Assembly (NCBI RefSeq): GCF_003386235.1
Contig: NZ_QRDZ01000036.1
Location: 1 to 64,000, forward strand
DNA: 64,000 bases
DNA from: Cohnella phaseoli
Lineage (GTDB): Bacteria > Bacillota > Bacilli > Paenibacillales > Paenibacillaceae
Direction of reading: 5' to 3'
The position numbers and the translations under genes are program-made. The notes beneath the pieces were generated by a model. The model was not told where the DNA came from. It saw nothing but the letters and a program-made list of their open reading frames with translations, and did no database searches. Below, piece by piece: positions 27,087 through 35,437 of this stretch (position 1 is the stretch's first letter; each line of letters opens with the position of its first letter).

Positions 27087-28274
27087 ATGAGCGAACTGGT
27101 CATTACGAACATCGAGACGATACGCCTGTCGTATCGCTATAGCGAGGAAGAACGCTGGCAATGTCCAGGCTGGACGACGCTGCAGCGCAACGCGACCCTT
27201 GTGCGAATCTGGACGAATAAAGGCCTTCACGGCATCGGCGAAGTCAGCGAGGACTCCTGTATTCCACAATCGGTATCCTCGATTATCGACGAACACTTCC
27301 GAGCCATGCTGATCGGGGAAAATCCCTTCGACATCGAGAAGCTATGGCGCAAAATGTTTGTCCGCTCCCTGCACTGGGGCCGTAAAGGCGGCGCGATCAA
27401 AATTATTAGCGGATTGGAGATTGCCCTGTGGGACATCGTCGGCAAGGCGCTGAATCGCCCGGTGTACGACCTGCTCGGCGGGGTCTGCCGCGATCGCGTC
27501 CGCGTCTATGCGAGCGCGGGCATGAGCAATGAAGAGAACGAGTTGATCGAAGAGATGCTGCGGCATAAGGAAGAGGGCTATACGGCGCTGAAAATGCGAA
27601 TCGGCGGCAACCCTCGCGGCGATGTGGAGAAGGTGCGTAAAGTCCGCGACGCCATCGGCAGAGACATCGACCTGATGGCCGACGCCGGCATGAGCTACGT
27701 GGACGCGACCTGGGACTTCAACACGGCGCTACGTGTGGCGCGGGGATTGGAGCCAGCCGACTTGTTCTGGCTGGAGGAGCCGCTCATCAACGACGATATC
27801 GACGGCTATGCCCGCCTTGCGTCCGAGATCGACATTCCGATCGCCGCTGGCGAGAACGAATATACGAAATATGGCTTCAAGGAGCTGATTGCTCGGCGCG
27901 CCGTCGACATTGTTCAGCCGGACGCCACCCGCAGCGGCGGCATTATGGAGTGCAAGAAAATTGCCGCGATCGCGGACGCGTTCCAGATGCGCATGGCGCC
28001 GCATATTTTCACGTCCGGCGTATCGCTGATGGCGAACCTTCACCTCATCGTTTCCTCGCCCAACGCGATCATCATGGAGTACGACCGTACGATTAACCCG
28101 CTGCGCGACGAGCTGCTGGTCGAGCCGCTGAAATACGAGAACGGCTTCGTCACGTTCCCGAAAGGTATTCCGGGCCTGGGCGTCAACCTGACGGACGAGC
28201 TGATCGAGAAATTCAAGTTCATTCCGGGCGAAATTTTGAGCAAGGGCCCCTTCACCTGCGATCATGCGTTTTGA
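27087..28274 (+). CDS. Enolase-superfamily sugar-acid dehydratase (mandelate racemase subgroup)
   Basis: 395 residues from the ATG at 27087. Capping domain, then a barrel with K169-x-R171 (ALKMRIG), metal ligands D199 (MADAG), E230/E231 (WLEEP) and E256 (AGENE), and a catalytic Asp-His pair D279 (QPDA) and H306 (APHIF). This residue set fits acid-sugar dehydratases of the mandelate racemase subgroup such as L-fuconate or L-rhamnonate dehydratase, which give 2-keto-3-deoxy acids. The exact sugar cannot be read. Overlaps the next gene by 11 bp. Confidence 0.87.
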   Translation: MSELVITNIETIRLSYRYSEEERWQCPGWTTLQRNATLVRIWTNKGLHGIGEVSEDSCIPQSVSSIIDEHFRAMLIGENPFDIEKLWRKMFVRSLHWGRKGGAIKIISGLEIALWDIVGKALNRPVYDLLGGVCRDRVRVYASAGMSNEENELIEEMLRHKEEGYTALKMRIGGNPRGDVEKVRKVRDAIGRDIDLMADAGMSYVDATWDFNTALRVARGLEPADLFWLEEPLINDDIDGYARLASEIDIPIAAGENEYTKYGFKELIARRAVDIVQPDATRSGGIMECKKIAAIADAFQMRMAPHIFTSGVSLMANLHLIVSSPNAIIMEYDRTINPLRDELLVEPLKYENGFVTFPKGIPGLGVNLTDELIEKFKFIPGEILSKGPFTCDHAF

Positions 28275-29076
28275 TGCGCATCAGCATTTCTGGAACATCG
28301 AGCGGCTCCATTATCCTATTCTGAGCCCTGAAGCGTTCGGGGAGCTGTACCGCACGATCGAGCCGCCGGAGCTGGAGCCCAAGCTTCGGAAAGCCGGCAT
28401 CTCCGGCACCGTCGTCGTGCAAGCGAAGGACGGATTGGACGAAACCAAGTATTTGCTTGGGTTGACGGATCTTTATCCATGGATCTCGGGCGTCGTCGGA
28501 TGGGTCGATCTTGCTTCCCCGGAGCAAGCCGCTTCTCAGCTTGCAGTGTTCGGCCGCCATCCGAAGTTCAAGGGAGTCCGGCATTTGGTCATGGTCGAAC
28601 CGGACGACAATTGGCTCGTTCGGCCCGATGTTCTGAAAGGACTGAGCGTGCTCGCCGCTTCGGGCTTCTCGTTCGATGCCGGCGTGGAATTCCCTAAACA
28701 TCTGCGCCATGTGGGGATGATCGCACAGTCCGTGCCCGACCTGAGAATCGTCATCGATCATCTGGGCCGGCCGCCCGTCGACACGCCGGACATGGCGGCC
28801 TGGGAAGCGGAGCTGGCCCGCGCCGCCGCATTTCCCAACGTCTATTGCAAGCTGTCCGGTCTGAGTGTCGCTCAGCCCATAGCTCCTGCTGTCGTAGCCG
28901 CTCTGCGCCTGTTCGGCGCCCGGCGACTTATGCTCGGAAGCGATTGGCCAATCTCGAATGCTGGCCTCCCGTACGAAGAGGCGCTGGATACTCTGGTTCG
29001 TACGGCCGGAGAACTCTCGCAGCCGGAGTTGGATGCACTGCTTGGAGGAACGGCTAAAGAATTTTATCGTTTGTAA
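28264..29076 (+). CDS. Amidohydrolase, probable sugar lactonase (COG3618 type)
   Basis: 270 residues. HxH at 6-8 (DAHQHFW), H166 in VIDHLGRPP and D227 in LGSDWPI form the metal/active site of the amidohydrolase-2 family. Members beside fuconate and rhamnonate dehydratases hydrolyse L-fucono- or L-rhamnono-lactone. Starts inside the 3' end of the dehydratase gene, so the two are translationally coupled. Confidence 0.85.
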   Translation: MRFDAHQHFWNIERLHYPILSPEAFGELYRTIEPPELEPKLRKAGISGTVVVQAKDGLDETKYLLGLTDLYPWISGVVGWVDLASPEQAASQLAVFGRHPKFKGVRHLVMVEPDDNWLVRPDVLKGLSVLAASGFSFDAGVEFPKHLRHVGMIAQSVPDLRIVIDHLGRPPVDTPDMAAWEAELARAAAFPNVYCKLSGLSVAQPIAPAVVAALRLFGARRLMLGSDWPISNAGLPYEEALDTLVRTAGELSQPELDALLGGTAKEFYRL

Positions 29077-29111
29077 GTGGCAGCCGGTCATTCCGGAGGA
29101 AAGGAGCCTTT

Positions 29112-29471
29112 ATGTCGCATCACTCGACGCAACCGCGTCGTTTCGGCAGCGTTGTCCGCGTTCGCGCGGAGCGCTGGGACGAATATCGCAAGCTGCATGA
29201 AGCCGTATGGCCGGAGCTTCTGGTGCTGTTCCAAATTTACGGCGTTAGGAATTTTACGATCTATCATTACGAACATCTGTTGTTCAGCTACAAGGAGTAC
29301 GTAGGCAAGCATTACGAGGGGGACATGGCTCGGCTTGCAGAAGAGCCGCTCATGCGCCGGTGGCTGGAGCTGACCGATCCGTGCCAGCTTCCGCTCTCCT
29401 CTTCGTCCGGCTCTTTGTGGGCCGACATGCAGGAAATTTTTCATATGGATGGTCGCGCGAAAGGAGATTAA
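29112..29471 (+). CDS. L-rhamnose/L-fucose mutarotase-type protein (DUF718)
   Basis: 119 residues with the family pattern: start FGSVVRVRAERWDEYRKLHE, central VRNFTIYHYEHLLFSYKEYV, and end WADMQEIFHMD. RhaM-type mutarotases interconvert the alpha and beta anomers of L-rhamnose and related 6-deoxy sugars so the next enzyme has the right anomer. Its presence is the strongest hint that the locus handles a 6-deoxyhexose. ATG with GGAGGAAAGGAG upstream. Confidence 0.85.
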   Translation: MSHHSTQPRRFGSVVRVRAERWDEYRKLHEAVWPELLVLFQIYGVRNFTIYHYEHLLFSYKEYVGKHYEGDMARLAEEPLMRRWLELTDPCQLPLSSSSGSLWADMQEIFHMDGRAKGD

Positions 29472-29475
29472 CGAC

Positions 29476-30360
29476 ATGAAATGGTTAACGATGAAAAAAA
29501 ACGGGGCGCATCGATTGGGCGTGCAGTTGGAGGAAGGCGTGCTCGACGTAGAAGCCTCGCTGGCCTCCCATCCCGCGGATGGCGTTCCAATCGAGCCGAC
29601 GGCTCTGCTTCAATCCGGCACTCAAGGACTTCAGGCTCTCGCCGACTATGTCTCGGAGCTTCGCCGTCTAGGTCTTCCCAAGCTCCTTGCGGCCGATGAA
29701 ATCGATTGGGCGGCCTGCGTGCCGAAGCCCGGCAAAATCATTTGCGTCGGACTGAATTACCGCAAGCATGCCGACGAATCGAAGCTGCCCTATCCGCCCG
29801 TGCCGCTGTTATTCAGCAAGTACGGCAATACGATCGCGGGACAGGGAGCGGACATCTGCATTCCGGAAGGAACGGCGGAGGTCGATTACGAGGTCGAGCT
29901 CGGCATCGTCATCGGTCTCAAGGCCGCCTCGGTCGACGAGCAAAAGGCGCTCGATTATGTACACGGCTATTGCGCCGTGAACGACGTCTCCGCCCGGGAC
30001 TGGCAGATGCGCACATCGCAATGGATGCTCGGCAAGACGGCGGACGGCTTCTGCCCGATCGGTCCGTATACAGTGACGGCCGACGAGGTCGGAGATCCGC
30101 AAAATCTCGGCCTGCGCACCTGGGTGAACGGGGAGCTGCGGCAGAACTCCAACACGAAGGACATGATCTTCTCGTGCGCGGAGATTGTCAGCTACGTCTC
30201 GCGCCATATGACACTGGAGCCGGGGGACCTGATCCTGACCGGTACCCCAGAGGGCGTCGTCTTCGGCCTTCCGCCGGAACGGCGCGTCTATCTGAAGTCG
30301 GGAGACGTCGTCAGCGTAGAGATCGACAAGCTGGGCAAGCTGACGAATCGATTCGTCTAA
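29476..30360 (+). CDS. Fumarylacetoacetate hydrolase family protein
   Basis: 294 residues from the ATG at 29476 (AAAGGAGA upstream), 4 bp after the mutarotase stop. Metal ligands E139, E141 (VDYEVELG) and D170 (NDVSARDWQ) are in place. FAH-family proteins in fucose and rhamnose loci split 2,4-diketo-3-deoxy acids to pyruvate and L-lactate. Last gene of the operon. With the DHDPS-type aldolase the operon appears to hold both possible endings of the pathway. Confidence 0.88.
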   Translation: MKWLTMKKNGAHRLGVQLEEGVLDVEASLASHPADGVPIEPTALLQSGTQGLQALADYVSELRRLGLPKLLAADEIDWAACVPKPGKIICVGLNYRKHADESKLPYPPVPLLFSKYGNTIAGQGADICIPEGTAEVDYEVELGIVIGLKAASVDEQKALDYVHGYCAVNDVSARDWQMRTSQWMLGKTADGFCPIGPYTVTADEVGDPQNLGLRTWVNGELRQNSNTKDMIFSCAEIVSYVSRHMTLEPGDLILTGTPEGVVFGLPPERRVYLKSGDVVSVEIDKLGKLTNRFV

Positions 30361-30415
30361 TACGGCTCATGCAATGATTGAACCAAAGTTATGGATAAGA
30401 GAACGATGAAAAAGG

Positions 30416-30534
30416 GGGCATGTATCTCCTGTAGGAGCGGAGCGTTTGCCTTTGCCGATGTGAAATCCCCCTGTTGCGGGTTTACCTATTCAGATTTCAC
30501 ATCGGCAACAGCAACCGGAAGGAGACACATGCCC
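30416..30534. repeat. Imperfect palindromic interspersed repeat, copy A
   Basis: 119 bp. Ends GGGCATGTATCTCC and GGAGACACATGCCC are inverted repeats; inside, GCCGATGTGAAAT pairs with ATTTCACATCGGC. It shares the CATGTATCTCC end, a GGGTTTACCTATTCAGATTTCA core and the GGAAGGAGA-CATGC end with copies at 40530 and 56021. No ORF. Confidence 0.75.
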
Positions 30535-30570
30535 ACAAAAGTCTAATCGTGAGCATAATCGTCCTTATCG

Positions 30571-31764
30571 TCAGAAAAAATCCATCAAGAACGGAGTCCG
30601 CTCCGGAATACGTCTCTCCAACAGCCTCAGGCTATCCGATGGCCCGCTGACCCGGCCGACCGATGCAAGCCAAGACGGCTTCCGCCCGCCGAGCAGCATC
30701 GCCGTCAGCGCACGAATGTCGCAACGGATCGCTTCCCCGTTTCCGCCCGATTCCTGTGCCGTGCTGCCCTCAAGCCGTTCCAGCTTGCCTTCGCCCTCCG
30801 AGCTCCACGATAGCCGGAACGCGCCTTCGTTCCATGGCGCATGCCGATCCTCCATGCATAGCAATACGCTCTCTCCGTCCTTCCCGCCGTTCCAAAAATA
30901 TTGCTCTGCGAACGCCTGCGCATCCACGATCCGGGACATGAAGTACGGAACGACCTCTTGTCCGATTCTCGGATCGTCCAGCAAATAAGGAAGATCGTCG
31001 TCTATCGGCGCATTAAGGATCGTTTCGCTGATCATGGAGTCGTGATTGGCGATGAACGTCCATATGGCCGCTCTTGCCGTCTCGTTAAGCGCCGTCAGCT
31101 CATGCACCGTCATTTTGCCGTTCAGGCAGTCGTAGAGCAGATAGCCTTCGGGAGAACCGTCCTCATTATAGTAAACGGCAGCCGTCCCTTCCTGTCGCCG
31201 CACTCGATCCTCCCACCACTCTGCCGAACGCGCCAACGTCCCGTTATAGCGAGAAGCGTAAGCCGTATAGACCGTATCCAGAACGGAAACGTCCGGTACC
31301 GTCATTCGTTTCACCTCGCCCGGCGTTTCCTTGCGAGTAGGCAGCAGACGGGTCGCGATTGTATACTTCTTGCGATCGATCGTCTGCTCGTAGCCGTACT
31401 TCTTATAGAAGGGGAAGGAAAACGGGTGAAGCATGCTCACGCTTTGACCGTTCTTCCTCATCGTCTCCAGCGCATGCGAGAGCAGCCGACCGACGCAGCC
31501 CTGCCTTCTGGCTTCCGGCCATGTTGCGACGCTGCCTATGCCGCCGAGAGCCAGCTTTTTTCCCTGAACCCATGCTTCAAGAGGCATAAGCCCCAAAACC
31601 GACAGCAGCTTATCTTGTTCATCGAAAAAGCCCCACTGCTGCTCGGGACGAAAGTTCTTCTTCCGCTGCTCCAGTTGCTCTGCCGTTAATCTCTGTTGAA
31701 AGGCGAATTGAAACAACGCCATTCTTTCATCGTAATCCGCCATCGTCAATTGTCTGAGTTCCAT
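30571..31764 (-). CDS. GNAT N-acetyltransferase, Eis family
   Basis: 397 residues. N-terminal GNAT fold with the acetyl-CoA loop VATWPEARRQGCVGRLLSHA, a second GNAT-like domain (EGYLLYDCLNGKMTVHELTA), and a C-terminal SCP2-like domain ending in the conserved FLMDFF-type carboxylate. This matches Eis (enhanced intracellular survival) acetyltransferases, some of which acetylate aminoglycosides at several amines. The physiological substrate here is unknown. Monocistronic; ATG at 31762-31764. Confidence 0.88.
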   Translation of the reverse strand: MELRQLTMADYDERMALFQFAFQQRLTAEQLEQRKKNFRPEQQWGFFDEQDKLLSVLGLMPLEAWVQGKKLALGGIGSVATWPEARRQGCVGRLLSHALETMRKNGQSVSMLHPFSFPFYKKYGYEQTIDRKKYTIATRLLPTRKETPGEVKRMTVPDVSVLDTVYTAYASRYNGTLARSAEWWEDRVRRQEGTAAVYYNEDGSPEGYLLYDCLNGKMTVHELTALNETARAAIWTFIANHDSMISETILNAPIDDDLPYLLDDPRIGQEVVPYFMSRIVDAQAFAEQYFWNGGKDGESVLLCMEDRHAPWNEGAFRLSWSSEGEGKLERLEGSTAQESGGNGEAIRCDIRALTAMLLGGRKPSWLASVGRVSGPSDSLRLLERRIPERTPFLMDFF

Positions 31765-31860
31765 CGTCGTTCACCGGCCTTTCATCCTCATTTCCTCTCT
31801 ATCCTAACAAAAAGCGATCCCGCAGTCTCTCTAGTTCCGCGACACCGCATCTCATGACGA

Positions 31861-31886
31861 CAAAGAGACCCGGCTTCCGCCGAGTC
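31861..31886 (-). terminator. Terminator of the TIM-barrel epimerase-like gene
   Basis: Minus-strand GACTCGGC-GGAA-GCCGGGTC followed by TCTTTG, 30 bp after the stop. Confidence 0.65.
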
Positions 31887-31914
31887 CCTCCGCTCTAAAT
31901 CGATATCGTCCTAA

Positions 31915-32679
31915 TTAGATCCAGCCGCGAGCTTTGAACCACTCGAAGTTGTTTTTCGCGCTGACGATCGAAGACACCTCGTATTGCTCTTGCTCGATGA
32001 TAACGTATTCCACGCCGGCCGATTCGCAAGCCGCGAGCGCCGAATCCCAATCTACAGAGCCTTTGCCGATCTCCGAATCCGTGCCGTCCTCTTTGAAATC
32101 CTTGGCGTGCACGACCGGGAGACGTCCGGCGTATTTGTTCACATAAGCTGCAGGATCTTCGCCAGCCACCTTCACCCAGCCCAGATCGAACTCGGCGAAC
32201 AGCAGCTCGGCCGGAACTCTTTCCAGAATGTGATCGATGACGAGCTTGTCGCCTACAGGTTTGAATTCAAAAGCATGGTTATGGTAGCCGAACGACATTC
32301 CCGAATCTTTGACGATCCGGCCAGCTTGCTCCAGGGTATCGGCCATTTTGTACACGTCGTCCAGCGTCGGGTTGTCGCCGAGCGGATACCACGGCACAAT
32401 AAACCGTTGAATGCCCAGCTCTTGCGCATATTCCACTTGCTTCTTCAGATTGTCCCAGATCGCAGCGTCGTTCACCGACAGCCCTACGTGAGCGGAAGGA
32501 GCGTGCAGTCCGGCATCGGCCAGCGCTTGCTTCACTTCCTTAGCGGAATGTCCGTAGTAGCCGGCCAGCTCCACGTTTTTATAGCCGATTTCCCCGATCT
32601 CCTTGATCGTGCCCAAGAAATCCTTCTCGCTGCGGTCGCGCACGGAATACAATTGAATGCCTACCTGCGGTTTGCTCAT
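31915..32679 (-). CDS. Sugar phosphate isomerase/epimerase family protein
   Basis: 254 residues from the ATG at 32677-32679 (GTGGGAG upstream); a longer reading to 32730 lacks a good site. Xylose-isomerase-like TIM barrel: VGIQLYSVRD at the start, SFGYHNHAFEF, AEFDLGWVKVAG and HAKDF carry the usual His/Glu/Asp metal ligands. Homologues are often annotated IolE/IolI-like. The substrate is not evident; monocistronic. Confidence 0.85.
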   Translation of the reverse strand: MSKPQVGIQLYSVRDRSEKDFLGTIKEIGEIGYKNVELAGYYGHSAKEVKQALADAGLHAPSAHVGLSVNDAAIWDNLKKQVEYAQELGIQRFIVPWYPLGDNPTLDDVYKMADTLEQAGRIVKDSGMSFGYHNHAFEFKPVGDKLVIDHILERVPAELLFAEFDLGWVKVAGEDPAAYVNKYAGRLPVVHAKDFKEDGTDSEIGKGSVDWDSALAACESAGVEYVIIEQEQYEVSSIVSAKNNFEWFKARGWI

Positions 32680-32901
32680 TTGATCTCCCACCATCCCATG
32701 GTTTCGTTTTGTACGCACGGTGTTCCGCACGGCTTCAAGCTTTGCTCCTCTCTATTATAGGCTTGGAAATGCATTCTCACGAGCGGGGTTTTTGTCTTCT
32801 TTATATGCATTTTGGAGATCGATTTTATGGAATGGAACAACTTTCCTCCCATTTGCTACGTATTATGGATATCGAACCTTCGGGAAGGATGGACAAACGT
32901 C

Positions 32902-33951
32902 ATGGAGCAAGAGTCGACAGACGCAACGAGCCTCTCCAGATCGCGCGCACCCAAGAAACGCATAAGTAAAAAGAAAATGCTGCTTTACGGGGGCCTTGGC
33001 GTCTTTCTCATCATCGCTTCAATCGCAGCCTATTACATCTATACGATCGTTTCATTCGCCGGAGAGATCTATCAACCCCCGGCCGACAACCAGCCGAGCG
33101 CCGTCATGCCGGCGGACGGAAGCGCTCCCACTCCGGTGCCGGTTATCGAGCCGCCCGAGCGTTTCGCGGACGAGCGGATCAATATTCTCCTGCTGGGAGG
33201 CGACTCGCGGGGCGTCAAGAGCAACGCCAAGCCCCGCTCCGATACGATGATTGTCGTATCCATCGATCCGGTCTCCAAGAGCACGCATCTTTTCTCGCTT
33301 CTACGGGACACTTACGTGGACATTCCGCGCCATGGCTCCAATCGGCTGAACGCCGCAATTACTTTAGGCGGACCGCTGCTGGCGATGGAAACGGTGCAGA
33401 ACCTGATCGAGCTGCCGATCCATTACTACGTTTACACCGATTTCGAGGGCTTCATTTCGCTGATCGACGCGTTGGGCGGAATCGATTTCGAAATCGAAAA
33501 AAACATGCGGCATATCGACAAACGGGACGATCCGAGATACAGCATCAACTTGGAAAAGGGCGTACAGCACCTTGACGGGCTCACCGCGCTGCAATATGTT
33601 CGATTCCGCAGCGATGCCATGTCCGACTTTTCCCGCTCCGAGCGCCAGAGGAATTTCCTCTCGGCGATCGCCGACAAGCTGAAATCGACGACGACCTTGC
33701 TCAAGCTGCCTCAACTACTCAGCGGGATCGCCCCCTATATCGAGACGAGTATTCCGCCAAGCGATATGTTCGAGCTGGCCCGACTCGGTCTTAAGCTGGA
33801 CACCGGTAACCTGAACGGTATTCAGGTTCCGCAGATGAACGCGTTCAAGAACGCCATGATCGGCGGGATGGATGTGCTCGTTCCGGATGTAGAGAAGGTT
33901 AGAAGCTACGTCCAGGAGCAGCTCTCCGGCCAGCTCGTTCAAGCTCCATAA
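32902..33951 (+). CDS. LytR-CpsA-Psr (LCP) family cell-wall ligase
   Basis: 349 residues from the ATG at 32902; an earlier in-frame ATG at 32812 would add 30 residues but reads unlike a normal LCP start. Basic N-terminus, one membrane helix (MLLYGGLGVFLIIASIAAYY region), then the extracellular LCP domain with ILLLGGDSRG, RSDTMIVVSID, SLLRDTYVDIP and LQYVRFRSD. LCP proteins move anionic polymers such as teichoic acid from lipid carriers to peptidoglycan. Monocistronic. Confidence 0.9.
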   Translation: MEQESTDATSLSRSRAPKKRISKKKMLLYGGLGVFLIIASIAAYYIYTIVSFAGEIYQPPADNQPSAVMPADGSAPTPVPVIEPPERFADERINILLLGGDSRGVKSNAKPRSDTMIVVSIDPVSKSTHLFSLLRDTYVDIPRHGSNRLNAAITLGGPLLAMETVQNLIELPIHYYVYTDFEGFISLIDALGGIDFEIEKNMRHIDKRDDPRYSINLEKGVQHLDGLTALQYVRFRSDAMSDFSRSERQRNFLSAIADKLKSTTTLLKLPQLLSGIAPYIETSIPPSDMFELARLGLKLDTGNLNGIQVPQMNAFKNAMIGGMDVLVPDVEKVRSYVQEQLSGQLVQAP

Positions 33952-34042
33952 AGTCGACAAAACTCTGTCCTTAAAACTTATTAACATCATAGGATTAATA
34001 TGTTACGATGGGTCCATCTGACAATGGAAGGGATTGGACGGC

Positions 34043-34501
34043 ATGGCAATCACGACATTCAAAGCATCGGCTCATTTACAAGAAGGAGTCGTCGTTAAAG
34101 TTAGCTCCAGAAATTTCGAAATGACGATTGACGAGCCAAAAAGCTTGGGCGGAACGGATACTGGAATGAATCCGGTAGAAGCGGTTCTAGGCGCGCTCGG
34201 CGCATGCCAATCGATCGTGGCGAGAGTGTACGCCAAGAAGTTCGACGTTCGTCTCGACGATTTCCGCGTGGAAGTGGAGGGCGATCTCGATTTGGACGGT
34301 TTCTTCAAAAAATCCGACGTTCGTCCCGGCTATTCGGACATTCGTTATACGTTCTACATTAAAACCGACGCCCCTCAGGAGCGTGTCGAGCAGTTTGTGA
34401 AATTCCTGGAAGAAACGTGCCCGGTCGGCGATACGATCGCTAACGCCGTTAACCTTAAACTGAGCAATATCGTGATCGAAGCTCCGGAAACGGTAGAGTA
34501 A
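34043..34501 (+). CDS. OsmC family protein
   Basis: 152 residues from the ATG at 34043 (GGAAGGG upstream; TTG at 34034 is too close to that site). The two reactive cysteines C55 (LGACQS) and C126 (EETCPVGD) are present. OsmC/Ohr proteins detoxify organic peroxides with these thiols; this sequence is closer to the OsmC/YhfA side than to classic Ohr. Stands alone and is followed by a terminator. Confidence 0.88.
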   Translation: MAITTFKASAHLQEGVVVKVSSRNFEMTIDEPKSLGGTDTGMNPVEAVLGALGACQSIVARVYAKKFDVRLDDFRVEVEGDLDLDGFFKKSDVRPGYSDIRYTFYIKTDAPQERVEQFVKFLEETCPVGDTIANAVNLKLSNIVIEAPETVE

Positions 34502-34530
34502 TCCGCAGCTCTCTTACGCTTCTCGTTCAA

Positions 34531-34585
34531 ACGGTCCTCAGCCAAGCCTCCCGTGCAAGCGGAAGGCGGCCGAGGACCGTTTTAT
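34531..34585. terminator. Terminator between osmC-like gene and mdxG
   Basis: ACGGTCCTC (34531-34539) pairs with GAGGACCGT (34572-34580), followed by TTTTAT on the plus strand; AA before the first arm may allow weak use on the minus strand for the mdx operon. Confidence 0.75.
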
Positions 34586-34603
34586 AATGTATGATGCTTA
34601 TTC

Positions 34604-35437
34604 CTACCCTTTGCTCGCTCCCGCCGTCAAACCGTCGACCAAATTGCGCTGCAGCACAAGGAACAGGGTCATGACCGGAAGCGCAACGAGCACCGCCCCC
34701 GATGCGAACAGCGTAAACTCCGTCGAATTGCGCTGGTTCACCATTTTGTACAGCCCGACGGCCAGCGTCCTTTGATCCTCCGAGCGCAGCACCAGATCGG
34801 CGAAGATGAAGTCGACGAAGCAGCCGTTAAAAATCATAAGGCTAGCATAGGTCAGCATCGGCTTGGCTAGCGGTATCATAATTCGGAAGAATACAGTCAG
34901 ATGGCTCGCTCCATCGATCCGTGCGGCTTCCTCGAGACCGGAGGGAATCGTATCGAAGAAGCCTTTGGCCACGAACACGTTCGTGACGATCGCCCCGGAG
35001 CTATAGACGAGTACAAGCGCCAGATGCGAGTTGAGCAACCCCATCGTATTCAGCACGACATACACGGCGATCATCGCCATGAAACCGGGAAACATCTGCA
35101 GCACGAGCAGCGTATTCAACGAAAAACGACGTCCGGCAAAACGGAACCGGGACACCGCATAAGAGGTCAATAGCAGCAGGAACGTGCCCAGCACCGTCGA
35201 CAGCGTCGCAATTTTAAGCGTATTCATAAACCATAGCGGATATTTGGTCGCACGAAAAAGCTCGCGGTAATGATCCAATGTAAACTGACGCGGAAACAGC
35301 GTCTCGCTGTACAGACTGTTCCCTTCCTTCAACGAGGACAGCACGATCCACAGCGCGGGATACAGGCTGACGATCGTCAGAATAATGAGGATGGCATAGC
35401 TGAGACCGAGCTTCAAGCGAGCGTTGGAGCCGTTCAT
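34604..35437 (-). CDS. mdxG: Maltodextrin ABC transporter permease MdxG
   Basis: 277 residues, MalG-type with six membrane helices and EAA loop EEAARIDGASHLTVFFRIMI, ending DGLTAGASKG as in maltose permeases. Its ATG overlaps the stop of mdxF (ATGA). With MdxF it forms the channel for maltodextrins; the ATPase is not in this operon and is probably the shared MsmX-type protein. Confidence 0.9.
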   Translation of the reverse strand: MNGSNARLKLGLSYAILIILTIVSLYPALWIVLSSLKEGNSLYSETLFPRQFTLDHYRELFRATKYPLWFMNTLKIATLSTVLGTFLLLLTSYAVSRFRFAGRRFSLNTLLVLQMFPGFMAMIAVYVVLNTMGLLNSHLALVLVYSSGAIVTNVFVAKGFFDTIPSGLEEAARIDGASHLTVFFRIMIPLAKPMLTYASLMIFNGCFVDFIFADLVLRSEDQRTLAVGLYKMVNQRNSTEFTLFASGAVLVALPVMTLFLVLQRNLVDGLTAGASKG

